NCBI RefSeq assembly: GCF_002803085.1
Contig: NZ_NNBJ01000013.1
Location: forward strand, 40,580-104,579
Origin: Streptomyces sp. CB01201
Lineage (GTDB): Bacteria > Actinomycetota > Actinomycetes > Streptomycetales > Streptomycetaceae
DNA: 64,000 bases
Direction: 5' to 3'
This document shows, piece after piece, positions 25,081-34,328 of the stretch. The translations under genes were made by a program, and so were the position numbers. The first letter of the stretch is position 1. Each line of letters opens with the position of its first letter. Below the pieces are notes generated by a model that worked only from the letters and a program-made list of their open reading frames with translations, did no database searches and was not told the DNA's origin.

Positions 25081-25941
25081 ATGAGTAAGTGGAACGGGCG
25101 GGGGTCCGTCGAAGGCCTGCCCGAGTGGGACCGCTGCGCGGTCATGGGCGTGGTCAATGTGACGCCCGACTCCTTCTCCGACGGCGGCAGGTGGTTCGAC
25201 ACCTCCACCGCGGTCAAGCACGGCCTCGACCTCGTCACGGCCGGCGCCGACCTCGTCGACGTCGGGGGCGAGTCCACCCGCCCCGGCGCCTCCCGCGTGG
25301 ACGAGAGCGAGGAGCTGCGCCGCGTCATCCCCGTCGTGCGGGGCCTGGCCGCCGAGGGCGTCACCGTCTCCGTGGACACCATGCGCGCCCGCGTCGCCGA
25401 GCAGGCGATCGCCGCCGGCGCGGTCCTGGTCAACGACGTCAGCGGCGGCCTCGCCGACCCCGCGATGATCCCCGCCGTCGCCGCCACCGGCGCCCCCTTC
25501 GTGGTCATGCACTGGCGCGGCTTCAGCCAGGACATGAACGCCCGCGCGGTGTACGCCGATGTGGTGACCGAGGTCGTCACGGAACTCCGGGCCCGCACGG
25601 AGGCCGTCATCGAGGGCGGCATCGCCCCCGAGCGGCTCGTCATCGACCCCGGCCTCGGCTTCGCCAAGCAGGCCGACCACGACCTCGCGCTCGTCGCCCA
25701 CCTCGGCGAACTGCGCGCGCTCGGCCGCCCGGTCCTGGTCGCCGCCTCCCGCAAGCGCTTCCTCGGCCGCGTCCTGGCCGGACACGAGGGCGCCCCGCCG
25801 CCCGCCCGCGAGCGCGACGCGGCCACCGCCGCCGTCTCCGCCATCGCCGCCCACGAGGGCGCCTGGGCGGTCCGCGTCCACGAGGTGCGGGCCACCGCCG
25901 ACGCCGTCCGCGTGGCGCGTGCCGTCGAGGGAGCCCGGTGA
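25081..25941 (+). CDS. folP: Dihydropteroate synthase
   Basis: Joins p-aminobenzoate to dihydropterin pyrophosphate; the sulfonamide target. 286 aa, normal length. TIM-barrel signatures: MGVVNVTPDSFSDGG, DLVDVGGESTRPGA, LVNDVSGG, IDPGLGFAKQADHD and LVAASRKRFLG. It heads the folate unit folP-NTF2-folB-folK; its stop overlaps the next gene's GTG (GTGA). No distinct Shine-Dalgarno site; see the TAGGCT hexamer. Confidence 0.95.
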   Translation: MSKWNGRGSVEGLPEWDRCAVMGVVNVTPDSFSDGGRWFDTSTAVKHGLDLVTAGADLVDVGGESTRPGASRVDESEELRRVIPVVRGLAAEGVTVSVDTMRARVAEQAIAAGAVLVNDVSGGLADPAMIPAVAATGAPFVVMHWRGFSQDMNARAVYADVVTEVVTELRARTEAVIEGGIAPERLVIDPGLGFAKQADHDLALVAHLGELRALGRPVLVAASRKRFLGRVLAGHEGAPPPARERDAATAAVSAIAAHEGAWAVRVHEVRATADAVRVARAVEGAR

Positions 25942-26399
25942 GCCCGCGCACCGAGAGCGAGGCGGTCGAGCGCGCCAACACCGCGTTCTACGAGACCCTG
26001 GAGCGGGGCGACTTCGACGAGCTGTCCGCCCTGTGGCTGGACGCCACCGAGGCCGGCGACACCGGGATCTCCTGCGTCCACCCGGGCTGGCCGGTGCTCT
26101 CCGGGCGCGGCGAGGTGCTCCGCTCGTACGCCCTGATCATGGCGAACACGGAGTACATCCAGTTCTTCCTGACCGACGTCAAGGTCGTCATCCTCGGTGA
26201 GACCGCGCTGGTCACCTGCACCGAGAACATCCTCAGCGGCGGCCCCGCCGAGGAGAGCGGCGAGCTGGGCCCGCTCGTGGGCCAGCTCGTGGTCGCCACC
26301 AATGTGTTCCGCCGCACATCCGAGGGCTGGCGGCTGTGGTCCCACCACGGCTCGCCGGTACTGGCCGAATCGGGCGACGACGAGCCGGAAGAGGACTGA
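25938..26399 (+). CDS. NTF2-like (SnoaL/DUF4440-type) protein in the folate operon
   Basis: 153 aa with an NTF2-like cone fold: TAFYETLERGDFDELSALWL, SCVHPGWPVLSGRGEVLRSYALIM, TNVFRRTSEGWRLWSHHGSPV. The GTG start overlaps the folP stop by four bases, so it is made with FolP. A 219-bp gap separates it from folB. NTF2-like proteins may be enzymes, binding proteins or multimerisation units. The position suggests a link to pterin or folate metabolism, but no catalytic role can be assigned. Confidence 0.85.
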   Translation: MSPRTESEAVERANTAFYETLERGDFDELSALWLDATEAGDTGISCVHPGWPVLSGRGEVLRSYALIMANTEYIQFFLTDVKVVILGETALVTCTENILSGGPAEESGELGPLVGQLVVATNVFRRTSEGWRLWSHHGSPVLAESGDDEPEED

Positions 26400-26618
26400 A
26401 ACCGGGCAGGTTTGGGGACTTCGGAGGGTTGAACCCGATGTCTCGGGGGATTGAACCCGAAGCCATCGGGTAGGGGCGGCTACCAGGCCTGTCTGGATCT
26501 GTCCATAGCCCCCGTGGGCGAGCAGTGTCAGTGCCCGCAGGTAGATTCGATTGTGGGCACCGTGCCGCCCGCACGCGGCCGCATGCCCGTCTGACCAACG
26601 ACAGCAGGAGTGATTCGC

Positions 26619-26978
26619 GTGGATCGTGTCGCGCTGCGCGGCCTCAAGGCCCGTGGGCACCATGGCGTCTTCCCCCGGGAACGCGAAGAGGGCCAGACCT
26701 TCATCGTGGACCTGGTGCTCGGCCTCGACACCCGCCTCGCGGCGGCCGACGACGACCTGGCGAAGACCGTGCACTACGGCGTGGTGGCCGAGGAGGTCGT
26801 GGACGTCGTCCAGGGCGAGCCCGTCGACCTGATCGAGACGCTCGCCGAGCGGATCGCCCAGCAGTGCCTCAAGCACGAAGGGGTCCAGGAGGTGGAGGTG
26901 GTCGTCCACAAGCCCGACGCGCCGATCACCGTCCCGTTCGACGACGTGACCATCACGATCACCCGGAGCCGAGTATGA
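26619..26978 (+). CDS. folB: Dihydroneopterin aldolase
   Basis: Converts dihydroneopterin to hydroxymethyldihydropterin and glycolaldehyde. 119 aa, normal for FolB. Motifs: RGLKARGHHGVFPREREEGQTFIVDL, HYGVVAEEV, LIETLAERIAQQCL and VVVHKPDAPI with the catalytic lysine. Start GTG 26619 is preferred to GTG 26610 because AGGAG (26606-26610) then lies 8 nt upstream. The stop overlaps the folK ATG (ATGA). Confidence 0.94.
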   Translation: MDRVALRGLKARGHHGVFPREREEGQTFIVDLVLGLDTRLAAADDDLAKTVHYGVVAEEVVDVVQGEPVDLIETLAERIAQQCLKHEGVQEVEVVVHKPDAPITVPFDDVTITITRSRV

Positions 26979-27589
26979 CCGTGTTCTCGCAGGGGGCCGC
27001 GCAGAGCGACCCGACCGTTCAGCCGGTACCCGCCTCCGTGGTCGAGCAGGTGGACGCGGCGGACGTCACGCTCTCCAACCCGCGCCGCGCGGTCATCGCC
27101 CTCGGGTCCAACCTGGGCAACCGCCTGGAGACGCTCCAGGGCGCCATCGACGCCCTGGAGGACACCCCGGGCCTGCGCGTCAAAGCGGTCTCGCCGGTGT
27201 ACGAGACCGAGCCCTGGGGCGTCGACCCCGGCTCCCAGCCCTCGTACTTCAACGCGGTCGTCGTCGTGAAGACGACCCTGCCCCCGGCCTCGCTCCTGGA
27301 GCGCGGCCACGCCATCGAAGAGGCCTACGACCGGGTCCGCGACGAGCGCTGGGGCCCGCGCACCATCGACGTCGACATCGTCGCGTACGCCGACGTCGTC
27401 TCCGACGACCCGGTCCTCACCCTGCCCCACCCCCGCGCCCACGAGCGCGCCTTCGTGCTCGCCCCGTGGTTCGACGTGGACCCCGAGGCCCAGCTGCCCG
27501 GCCACGGCGCGATCGCCGACCTGCTGACCGGCGTCGGCCGCATCGGCGTACAGCCGCGCGCCGATCTGGAACTCCGCCTGCCCGAGTAG
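26975..27589 (+). CDS. folK: 2-amino-4-hydroxy-6-hydroxymethyldihydropteridine diphosphokinase
   Basis: Pyrophosphorylates hydroxymethyldihydropterin, giving the FolP substrate. 204 aa with an extra N-terminus of ~38 residues before the conserved RRAVIALGSNLGNRLETLQGA. Downstream are SPVYETEPWGV, SYFNAVVVVKT, ERWGPRTIDVDIVAY and LPHPRAHERAFVLAPW, the HPPK signature. Translation is coupled to folB by ATGA. The N-terminal extension may be disordered. Confidence 0.94.
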   Translation: MTVFSQGAAQSDPTVQPVPASVVEQVDAADVTLSNPRRAVIALGSNLGNRLETLQGAIDALEDTPGLRVKAVSPVYETEPWGVDPGSQPSYFNAVVVVKTTLPPASLLERGHAIEEAYDRVRDERWGPRTIDVDIVAYADVVSDDPVLTLPHPRAHERAFVLAPWFDVDPEAQLPGHGAIADLLTGVGRIGVQPRADLELRLPE

Positions 27590-27638
27590 TCGTTACGCTT
27601 CTGAGGTCGATCACTCAAGACGCGAAGGGCCCTACTCC

Positions 27639-28118
27639 GTGAAGCAACTGCGCCTGGGCGTGCTGGCCGGGTTGTTCGTCGTCGCCGGGGTGCTCTCCTG
27701 GGCGGGCGCCCGGCTGTGGGACTCGGTCTCCACCCTGCCGAGCGTGCCGCTCGCGGCACCCATCGTGCTCGGCGTGATCGCCGTCGTCCTGCTGGCGACC
27801 GGCCTGTCCATCCGGGCCAGGCTGCGGGCCCAGCGCGAGCGCCGCCCGGGCGCCAAGGGCGTGGAGCCCCTGATGGCGGCCCGCGCGGTGGTCTTCGGCC
27901 AGGCCAGCGCCCTGGTCGCGGCCCTGGTCTGCGGGATGTACGGCGGCACGGGCGTCTATCTGCTCAGCTACCTCGACGTCCCGGCCCGCCGCGACCAGGC
28001 GATCTACGCCGGTTTCTCGGTCCTCGCCGGCATCGCGGTGGTGGCCGCCGCGCTGTTCCTGGAGCGCGTCTGCAAGCTGCCCGACGACGAGGACGACACC
28101 ACCGCCCCGGTCACCTGA
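27639..28118 (+). CDS. DUF3180 integral membrane protein
   Basis: 159 aa with four hydrophobic segments (about 5-25, 38-58, 82-108, 122-145) and short charged loops, matching the actinobacterial DUF3180 family, which usually follows folK. Start GTG 27639 with AAGGG upstream. It lies 49 bp after folK and may be its distal operon member. Function unknown. Confidence 0.85.
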   Translation: MKQLRLGVLAGLFVVAGVLSWAGARLWDSVSTLPSVPLAAPIVLGVIAVVLLATGLSIRARLRAQRERRPGAKGVEPLMAARAVVFGQASALVAALVCGMYGGTGVYLLSYLDVPARRDQAIYAGFSVLAGIAVVAAALFLERVCKLPDDEDDTTAPVT

Positions 28119-28176
28119 GACACCGCCACCTGACACACCGTCAGTAATCTGACGCACCGTCACCACGCAACGCCGG

Positions 28177-28217
28177 ACGGCCCCGTACCCCTGCTGCGGC
28201 AGTGGGTGCGGGGCCGT
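28177..28217. terminator. Bidirectional terminator between folate operon and folE
   Basis: ACGGCCCCGTACCC (28177-28190) pairs with GGGTGCGGGGCCGT (28204-28217) with one wobble pair and a 13-nt loop, between the convergent DUF3180 and folE genes. Confidence 0.8.
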
Positions 28218-28255
28218 CGGATGTCAGCCGGACCAGCGGTACGCCGTCACACGGC

Positions 28256-28861
28256 TCAGCGCGCCATGATCAGGCTCATCGCCTCGCTGCGCGTCGCCGG
28301 GTGGCGGAGCTGGCCGCGGACCGCCGACGTCGTCGTCTTCGCGCCGGGCTTGCGTATGCCGCGCACCGACATGCACATGTGCTCGGCCTCGATCACCACG
28401 ATGGCGCCGCGCGCGTCGAGAATGCGCATCAGCGAGTCCGCCACCTGGGTCGTGAGGCGCTCCTGCACCTGGGGCCTGCGGGCGAACACGTCCACCAGGC
28501 GGGCCAGCTTCGACAGACCGGTGATCTTGCCGGACTCGGCGGGGATGTAGCCGACGTGGGCCACCCCGTGGAACGGGAGCAGATGGTGCTCGCACAGGGA
28601 GACGATCTCGATGTCCTTCACCAGGACCATCTCGTCGTGCCCGAGGTCGAAGGTCGTCGTCAGGACCTCCTCGGGCGTCTGCCGCAGACCCGCCAGGATC
28701 TCCCGGTAGGCCCGCGCGACACGCGCCGGCGTCTCCTGGAGGCCCTCGCGGTCCGGGTCCTCGCCGACGGCTATGAGGAGCTCGCGCACCGCGTTCTCGG
28801 CCCGCTTCTCGTCGAACTCACCGATCTTGGCCTCGCCGTCCAGCGTCACCGGGTCGGTCAT
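28256..28861 (-). CDS. folE: GTP cyclohydrolase I
   Basis: First enzyme of pterin/folate synthesis: GTP to dihydroneopterin triphosphate plus formate. 201 aa, normal length. EIVSLCEHHLLPFHGVAHVGYIP and EHMCMSVRGIRKPGAKTTT carry the zinc Cys/His/Cys set and the GTP-binding site. It follows ftsH by 117 bp on the same strand and faces the other folate genes. GAGG lies just before the ATG. Confidence 0.96.
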   Translation of the reverse strand: MTDPVTLDGEAKIGEFDEKRAENAVRELLIAVGEDPDREGLQETPARVARAYREILAGLRQTPEEVLTTTFDLGHDEMVLVKDIEIVSLCEHHLLPFHGVAHVGYIPAESGKITGLSKLARLVDVFARRPQVQERLTTQVADSLMRILDARGAIVVIEAEHMCMSVRGIRKPGAKTTTSAVRGQLRHPATRSEAMSLIMAR

Positions 28862-28978
28862 CTGTGCCTCGTTCCTCGACTGTCAATCCATGCGCGTGGC
28901 CGGAAAACACCCGCGCCCCCACAGGCTAGAACCTGGGGGGCGCGGGATGCATTCCGGGGCCGGGGCGGCCCCCGGTGC

Positions 28979-31006
28979 TCAGCTCTCGGGACGGTCCTCG
29001 GGGGCCGGGATGGCCTCCGTGGGCGTCTCCAGGGGCGTGGAGCCGTTGGTGCTGGTGGTGGCGCCGTTGGTGAGCGCCAGCTCCTTGGGGGAGAGCACCG
29101 GCGGCCTCGTCGACGGCGTACGCCGCGAGGAGCCGGTCCAGGCCGGACGGGCCGGACGCTTGACGATGCCGGAGAAGACCTCGGCGATCTGCTCCTTGCC
29201 CAGCGTCTCCTTCTCCAGGAGCTGGAGGACCAGGTTGTCGAGGATGTCGCGGTTCTCGACCAGGATCTCCCAGGCCTCGTTGTGCGCCGTCTCGATGAGC
29301 TTCTTGACCTCTTCGTCGACGAGCGCCGCGACCTCTTCCGAGTAGTCGCGCTGGTGCGCCATCTCACGGCCCAGGAACGGCTCGGTGTTGTCGCCACCGA
29401 ACTTGATCGCGCCCAGACGCTCGGTCATGCCGTACTGCGTGACCATCGCTCGCGCGGTGGCCGTGGCCTTCTCGATGTCGTTGGCCGCGCCCGTCGTCGG
29501 GTCGTGGAAGACGAGCTCCTCGGCCGCGCGCCCGCCCAGCATGTACGCCAGCTGGTCGAGCATCTCGTTGCGCGTCGTCGAGTACTTGTCCTCGTCCGGC
29601 AGAACCATGGTGTAACCCAGGGCCCGGCCGCGCGACAGGATGGTGATCTTGTGGACCGGGTCCGAGTTGGGGGAAGCCGCGGCGACCAGGGCGTGACCGC
29701 CCTCGTGGTACGCGGTGATCTTCTTTTCCTTCTCGGACATGATCCGCGTCCGCTTCTGCGGACCCGCCACGACGCGGTCGATCGCCTCGTCCAGCGCGTG
29801 GTTGTCGACCAGCTTCTTGTCGCTGCGCGCCGTCAGGAGCGCCGCTTCGTTCAGCACGTTCGCCAGGTCGGCGCCGGTGAAGCCGGGGGTGCGGCGGGCG
29901 ACGGCCGACAGGTCGACGTCCGGGGCGACCGGCTTGCCCTTCTGGTGGACCTTGAGGATCTCCAGACGGCCCTGCATGTCCGGGCGGTCGACCGCGATCT
30001 GGCGGTCGAAGCGGCCGGGGCGCAGCAGCGCCGGGTCCAGGATGTCGGGCCGGTTGGTGGCGGCGATCAGGATGACGCCGCCCTTCACGTCGAAGCCGTC
30101 CATCTCGACGAGCAGCTGGTTGAGCGTCTGCTCGCGCTCGTCGTGACCGCCGCCGAGACCCGCACCGCGGTGCCGGCCGACGGCGTCGATCTCGTCGACG
30201 AAGACGATCGCCGGGGCGTTCGCCTTGGCCTGCTCGAAGAGGTCGCGCACACGCGAGGCGCCGACACCGACGAACATCTCGACGAAGTCGGAGCCCGAGA
30301 TCGAGTAGAAGGGAACGCCGGCCTCACCCGCGACGGCGCGGGCGAGCAGCGTCTTGCCCGTACCGGGCGGGCCGTAGAGCAGCACACCCTTGGGGATCTT
30401 GGCGCCGACGGCCTGGAACTTCGCCGGCTCCTGGAGGAACTCCTTGATCTCGTGGAGTTCCTCGACGGCCTCGTCGGACCCCGCCACATCGGCGAAGGTC
30501 GTCTTCGGGGTGTCCTTGGTGATGAGCTTGGCCTTGGACTTCCCGAAGTTCATGACCCGGGAGCCGCCGCCCTGCATCTGATTCATCAGGAACAGGAACA
30601 CCACGACGATGAGGACGAAGGGCAGCAGGGACAGCAGGATCCCGAGGAACGGGTTCTGCTTGTCGGGCGAGACGGTGTACCCCTTCGGGATGTCACCGCC
30701 CTTCACTCCGGTCTGCAACTGGTTGGCCATGTCGGTCGCCTGGGCGTCACCGATGTAGTTGGCCTGAACCTTGCTGCTGCCCTTGACCTTCTGGCCGTCC
30801 TTCAGGTCGATCTTGATGACCTGGCTGTCACCAGTGGTGATCTTGGCCTGTTCGACCTGCTTGTTGTTGATCGCCTGTACGACATCGGATGTGTCGACCG
30901 TCTTGTAGCCGCCCGACGAGCCGACGACCTGCATCAACACGACCACGGCGAGGACGGCCAGCACGATCCACATGACCGGCCCACGGAAGTATCGCTTCAC
31001 GTCCAT
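28979..31006 (-). CDS. ftsH: ATP-dependent zinc metalloprotease FtsH
   Basis: Membrane AAA+ protease for quality control of membrane and short-lived regulatory proteins. 675 aa: transmembrane segments at about 11-28 and 120-142 flank an extracytoplasmic domain. Walker A is GPPGTGKT (212-219), Walker B IVFVDEID (267-274), the second region of homology ILDPALLRPGRFDRQI, and the zinc site HEGGH (433-437). A long Thr/Ser/Pro tail ends in DRPES. No strong ribosome site abuts the ATG; the GGAGG near 31030 is too far. It sits between hpt and folE, a usual actinobacterial order. Confidence 0.96.
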   Translation of the reverse strand: MDVKRYFRGPVMWIVLAVLAVVVLMQVVGSSGGYKTVDTSDVVQAINNKQVEQAKITTGDSQVIKIDLKDGQKVKGSSKVQANYIGDAQATDMANQLQTGVKGGDIPKGYTVSPDKQNPFLGILLSLLPFVLIVVVFLFLMNQMQGGGSRVMNFGKSKAKLITKDTPKTTFADVAGSDEAVEELHEIKEFLQEPAKFQAVGAKIPKGVLLYGPPGTGKTLLARAVAGEAGVPFYSISGSDFVEMFVGVGASRVRDLFEQAKANAPAIVFVDEIDAVGRHRGAGLGGGHDEREQTLNQLLVEMDGFDVKGGVILIAATNRPDILDPALLRPGRFDRQIAVDRPDMQGRLEILKVHQKGKPVAPDVDLSAVARRTPGFTGADLANVLNEAALLTARSDKKLVDNHALDEAIDRVVAGPQKRTRIMSEKEKKITAYHEGGHALVAAASPNSDPVHKITILSRGRALGYTMVLPDEDKYSTTRNEMLDQLAYMLGGRAAEELVFHDPTTGAANDIEKATATARAMVTQYGMTERLGAIKFGGDNTEPFLGREMAHQRDYSEEVAALVDEEVKKLIETAHNEAWEILVENRDILDNLVLQLLEKETLGKEQIAEVFSGIVKRPARPAWTGSSRRTPSTRPPVLSPKELALTNGATTSTNGSTPLETPTEAIPAPEDRPES

Positions 31007-31207
31007 CCATACGGAGCGAGAACGCCCCGTCCCTCCTGCCCGTAGGTAAATGCTGCTGTGAGTGTGACTAAGACTGTGTGTAAAGACTGTTCTTCGGACG
31101 GTACCCCAGCATTGTCACCCGTGGTCGCACGGTACGGATGAAAGGGTCCTTCCCCTGCTCCAACGGCGGGAGGCGGGCTGTGGTTCCCCGAACGGCCCGG
31201 GCCCTCG

Positions 31208-31762
31208 TCAGCCGCCGTACACGTGCGGCGCGAGCGTGCCGACAAAGGGGAGATTGCGGTACTTCTCGGCGTAGTCGAGGCCGTAACCGACGACGAATTC
31301 ATTCGGAATGTCGAAACCGATCCACTTCACGTCGATCGCGACCTTTGCGGCATCCGGCTTACGGAGCAGCGTGCAGACCTCCAGGGAGGCGGGCTCGCGC
31401 GATCCGAGGTTGGAAAGAAGCCACGACAGCGTCAGACCCGAGTCGATGATGTCCTCGACGATCAGGACGTGCTTGCCCTTGATGTCGGTGTCCAGGTCCT
31501 TGAGGATCCGCACGACGCCGGAGGACTGGGTGCCCGCACCGTACGAGGAGACGGCCATCCAGTCCATGGTGACCGGGGTGGACAGCGCGCGGGCCAGATC
31601 CGCCATGACCATGACGGCGCCCTTGAGGACACCGACGATGAGCAGGTCCTTGCCCGCGTAGTCCGCGTCGATCTTCCCGGCCAGCTCCGCCAGCTTCGCG
31701 TCGATCTCTTCCTTGGTGATGAGCACCGACTGGAGGTCGGTGCCCATGTCCTTCTCGTTCAC
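31208..31762 (-). CDS. hpt: Hypoxanthine phosphoribosyltransferase
   Basis: Purine salvage: hypoxanthine or guanine plus PRPP to IMP or GMP. 184 aa. Motifs: LLIVGVLKGAVMVMADLARAL, MAVSSYGAGTQSSG, the PRPP loop VLIVEDIIDSGLTLSWLL, and WIGFDIPNEFVVGYGLDYAEKYRNLPFVG. Start GTG 31762 (VNEKDMGTDL) is preferred; ATG 31747 would also give a complete enzyme, while the longer frame to 31852 runs into tilS and is not needed. It lies 61 bp after tilS. Confidence 0.94.
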   Translation of the reverse strand: MNEKDMGTDLQSVLITKEEIDAKLAELAGKIDADYAGKDLLIVGVLKGAVMVMADLARALSTPVTMDWMAVSSYGAGTQSSGVVRILKDLDTDIKGKHVLIVEDIIDSGLTLSWLLSNLGSREPASLEVCTLLRKPDAAKVAIDVKWIGFDIPNEFVVGYGLDYAEKYRNLPFVGTLAPHVYGG

Positions 31763-31823
31763 CCGGGCCGCTTTCTTGGGGGGTTCGGTTGGTCCGTGCG
31801 GGAGCCGAGTTACGTGCGTGAGC

Positions 31824-32894
31824 TCAGCTCTGCCGAATGACCAGTCTGCCACCCTGCCGACGGGCGACGACGCGGCCCGGGAGATTGATGGCCCGCTGGC
31901 CGCGCCAGCTGGTGATCAGCTTGTCGACCTCCTCCACATGGCGGGCGAAGAGCGAACCGGCGGGCGCACCCGCCTCGATGACCTCCCGGCGCACGATGCG
32001 GCGGCGCACGGCGGGCGGCAGCGCGTAGAGCTTCGCGCACTCCAGGAGCCCGGTGTCGTCCCGCACGGTCGCCTCGGCCTGGAGGGCCCAGGCGTCCAGG
32101 GCGTCGGCGTCGTCGCGGGAGAGCTGGGCGGTGCGGGCCAGGGCCTCGACGACGCCCTTGCCGAGCGCCTTCTCCAGCGCGGGCAGCCCCTCCTGGCGCA
32201 GCCGGGAGCGGGTGTAGGCGGGGTCGGCGTTGTGCGGGTCGTCCCAGACCGGCAGGGACTGCACCATGCAGGCCTTGCGGGCGGTCTGGCGGTCGATCTC
32301 CAGGAAGGGGCGCCGGTAGCGGCCCGCCGCCCCCGAGACGGCGGCCATGCCGGACAGGGAGCGCGTGCCGGAGCCGCGGGCGAGGCCGAGGAGCACGGTC
32401 TCGGCCTGGTCGTCGCGGGTGTGGCCGAGCAGGATCGCGGCGGCGCCGTGGCGCTCGGCGGCATCGTCCAGGGCGGCGTAGCGGGCGTCCCGGGCGGCGG
32501 CCTCGGGCCCGCCCTCGCGGCCCACCTGCACGGCGACGGCCTCGGCGGGGTCCAGGCCCAGGCCGGTCATGCGGGAGACGACCTCGGCGGCGCGCAGATC
32601 GGAGCCGTGCTGGAGGCCGTGGTCGACGGTGATGCCGCCGGCGCGCAGCGATAGCTTGCGGGATTCGAAGGCGAGGGCGGAGGCGAGCGCCATGGAATCG
32701 GCGCCGCCCGAGCAGGCCACGAGCACGAGGGGCTCGGGCGCGGTGCTGCGGCCGCCGGTCCCGGGACCGGCGGGGGCCCCCGCGGTCACGGCGGTGGCGA
32801 CGGCCTCGTGGTCGCGGGAGTGTTCGTTCAGTACGTCGTGGAGTACGCGGCGAACCGCCAGGCGTATCGCTGCGACCGCAGGATGGGGACCCAT
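31824..32894 (-). CDS. tilS: tRNA(Ile)-lysidine synthetase
   Basis: Modifies C34 of the CAU-anticodon tRNA-Ile with lysine. 356 aa with the N-type ATP-pyrophosphatase loop SGGADS (62-67), VDHGLQHGSDLRA, and LLGHTRDDQAETVLLGLARGSGTRSLSGM. A C-terminal substrate domain follows (RRPFLEIDRQTARKACMVQSLPVWDDPHN). Start ATG 32894 (MGPHPAVAAIRLAVRRVL); a frame to 32990 adds only a Pro/Ser/Arg stretch. The tilS-hpt-ftsH order is widely conserved. Confidence 0.93.
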   Translation of the reverse strand: MGPHPAVAAIRLAVRRVLHDVLNEHSRDHEAVATAVTAGAPAGPGTGGRSTAPEPLVLVACSGGADSMALASALAFESRKLSLRAGGITVDHGLQHGSDLRAAEVVSRMTGLGLDPAEAVAVQVGREGGPEAAARDARYAALDDAAERHGAAAILLGHTRDDQAETVLLGLARGSGTRSLSGMAAVSGAAGRYRRPFLEIDRQTARKACMVQSLPVWDDPHNADPAYTRSRLRQEGLPALEKALGKGVVEALARTAQLSRDDADALDAWALQAEATVRDDTGLLECAKLYALPPAVRRRIVRREVIEAGAPAGSLFARHVEEVDKLITSWRGQRAINLPGRVVARRQGGRLVIRQS

Positions 32895-33112
32895 GTCCGG
32901 TGCCCTTCGGTGAAGTTGGGGGGTGCCTCGGCGCGGAGAGGAAGCGGGGGGATCGGAGGAGCGGGGTGACGACCGGGGCTGTTCAGTCACACAGAGTGCG
33001 TAGATGGTGACAGAACAGAGCCGTTACCCGAGCATTGCACGCCTACCCATGCCCCACGGTCCCTCGGATGGGTGATTCCCGCGTTGACACCCGCCCACCG
33101 GCGGCTTTCGGG

Positions 33113-34249
33113 TCAGGACTCGGCGCGGCGGTGGACCCGGGCGACCCAGTCCGCGGGCGCCGCGATCTCGGACTTCGTCGGAAGCGTGTTCGGCGAGGTC
33201 CACACCCGGTTGAAGCCGTCCATGCCCACCTCCTCCACCACGGCCCGCACGAAACGCTCGCCGTCGCGGTACTGGCGCAGCTTCGCGTCGAGGCCGAGGA
33301 GCTTGCGCAGCGCCATGTCGAGCCGGGACGCGCCCTTGGCCCTGCGCTGCTGGAACTTCTCCCGGATCTCCCCCACCGAGGGCACGACCTGCGGCCCGAC
33401 CCCGTCCATGACGTAGTCGGCGTGCCCCTCCAGAAGGGACATCACGGCGGTCAGCCGGCCGAGGATCTCGCGCTGGGCCGGCGTCTGCACCAGCTCGACC
33501 AGGGAGCGGCCCTCGTCCTCCTCGCCCTCCGGACGGCCGCCCGCGAGCGACTGGGCGGCCTCGCGCAGCCGCTCCAGGACGGTCATCGGGTCGACCTCGG
33601 TCTGGTCGAGGAATGACTGGATCTCGCTCTCCAGGTGGTCGCGCAGCCAGGGCACGGCCGTGAACTGGGTGCGGTGGGTCTCCTCGTGGAGGCACACCCA
33701 GAGCCTGAAGTCGTGCGGGGCGACGTCGAGTTCGCGCTCCACGTGGACGATGTTGGGCGCGACGAGCAGCAGCCGCCCGCCACCGCCGGGGGCCGAGGGC
33801 AGGTCGCGGCTCGGGGGCGCGAACGTCTCGTACTGGCCGAGGACCCGCGAGGACAGGAAGCTGAGCAGCGCGCCCAGCTCGACGCCGGTGACCTTGCCGC
33901 CGACCGCGCCGAGCACGGCCCCGCCGGGGCTGCTGCCGCGGCGCTCCTGCATCTTGTCGAGCAGCGGCCGCAGCACCTCGCGGAAGCCGGCCACGTTGGC
34001 CTTGACCCAGCCGGCCCGGTCCACGACCAGGACCGGGGTGTCCTCGGGCTCCACGCCCTCCGGGATCATCCGGGTGAACGCCCGTACGTGTTCTTCGGCG
34101 GCCTTGGCGTGCCGACGGAGTTCGGCGACGATCTCACGTGCCTCGTCGCGGCTCACGTCGGGGCCCGGCCGCACCAGTCGGGTCGCGGTCGCGACCGCGA
34201 GGTTCCAGTCGACCATCCCAGAGGTACCTGCACCGCCGATGCCAGTCAT
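33113..34249 (-). CDS. DUF2342 zinc-dependent metalloprotease-like protein
   Basis: 378 aa of the actinobacterial DUF2342 family (sometimes called F420-biosynthesis associated). The HExxH motif is WVCLHEETHRTQF; a second conserved block is SLLEGHADYVMDGVG, whose Glu/His could complete the zinc site. No signal peptide is seen, so it is probably cytoplasmic. The body is largely helical. Upstream (79 bp away) is dacB on the same strand. Its substrate is unknown; the link to F420 is only a family label. Confidence 0.85.
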   Translation of the reverse strand: MTGIGGAGTSGMVDWNLAVATATRLVRPGPDVSRDEAREIVAELRRHAKAAEEHVRAFTRMIPEGVEPEDTPVLVVDRAGWVKANVAGFREVLRPLLDKMQERRGSSPGGAVLGAVGGKVTGVELGALLSFLSSRVLGQYETFAPPSRDLPSAPGGGGRLLLVAPNIVHVERELDVAPHDFRLWVCLHEETHRTQFTAVPWLRDHLESEIQSFLDQTEVDPMTVLERLREAAQSLAGGRPEGEEDEGRSLVELVQTPAQREILGRLTAVMSLLEGHADYVMDGVGPQVVPSVGEIREKFQQRRAKGASRLDMALRKLLGLDAKLRQYRDGERFVRAVVEEVGMDGFNRVWTSPNTLPTKSEIAAPADWVARVHRRAES

Positions 34250-34328
34250 GCGTCAACCGTACGTTGTCGACACCGTGAGGGAACCCGGTCGGCGTCCTTC
34301 AGTGCGACGGGCCGGGTGGCGCGGTCCT

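Noticed and set aside
28202..31045. A 947-codon open frame antisense to folE and ftsH
   Set aside because: It is the mirror of two certain genes and shows no domain.
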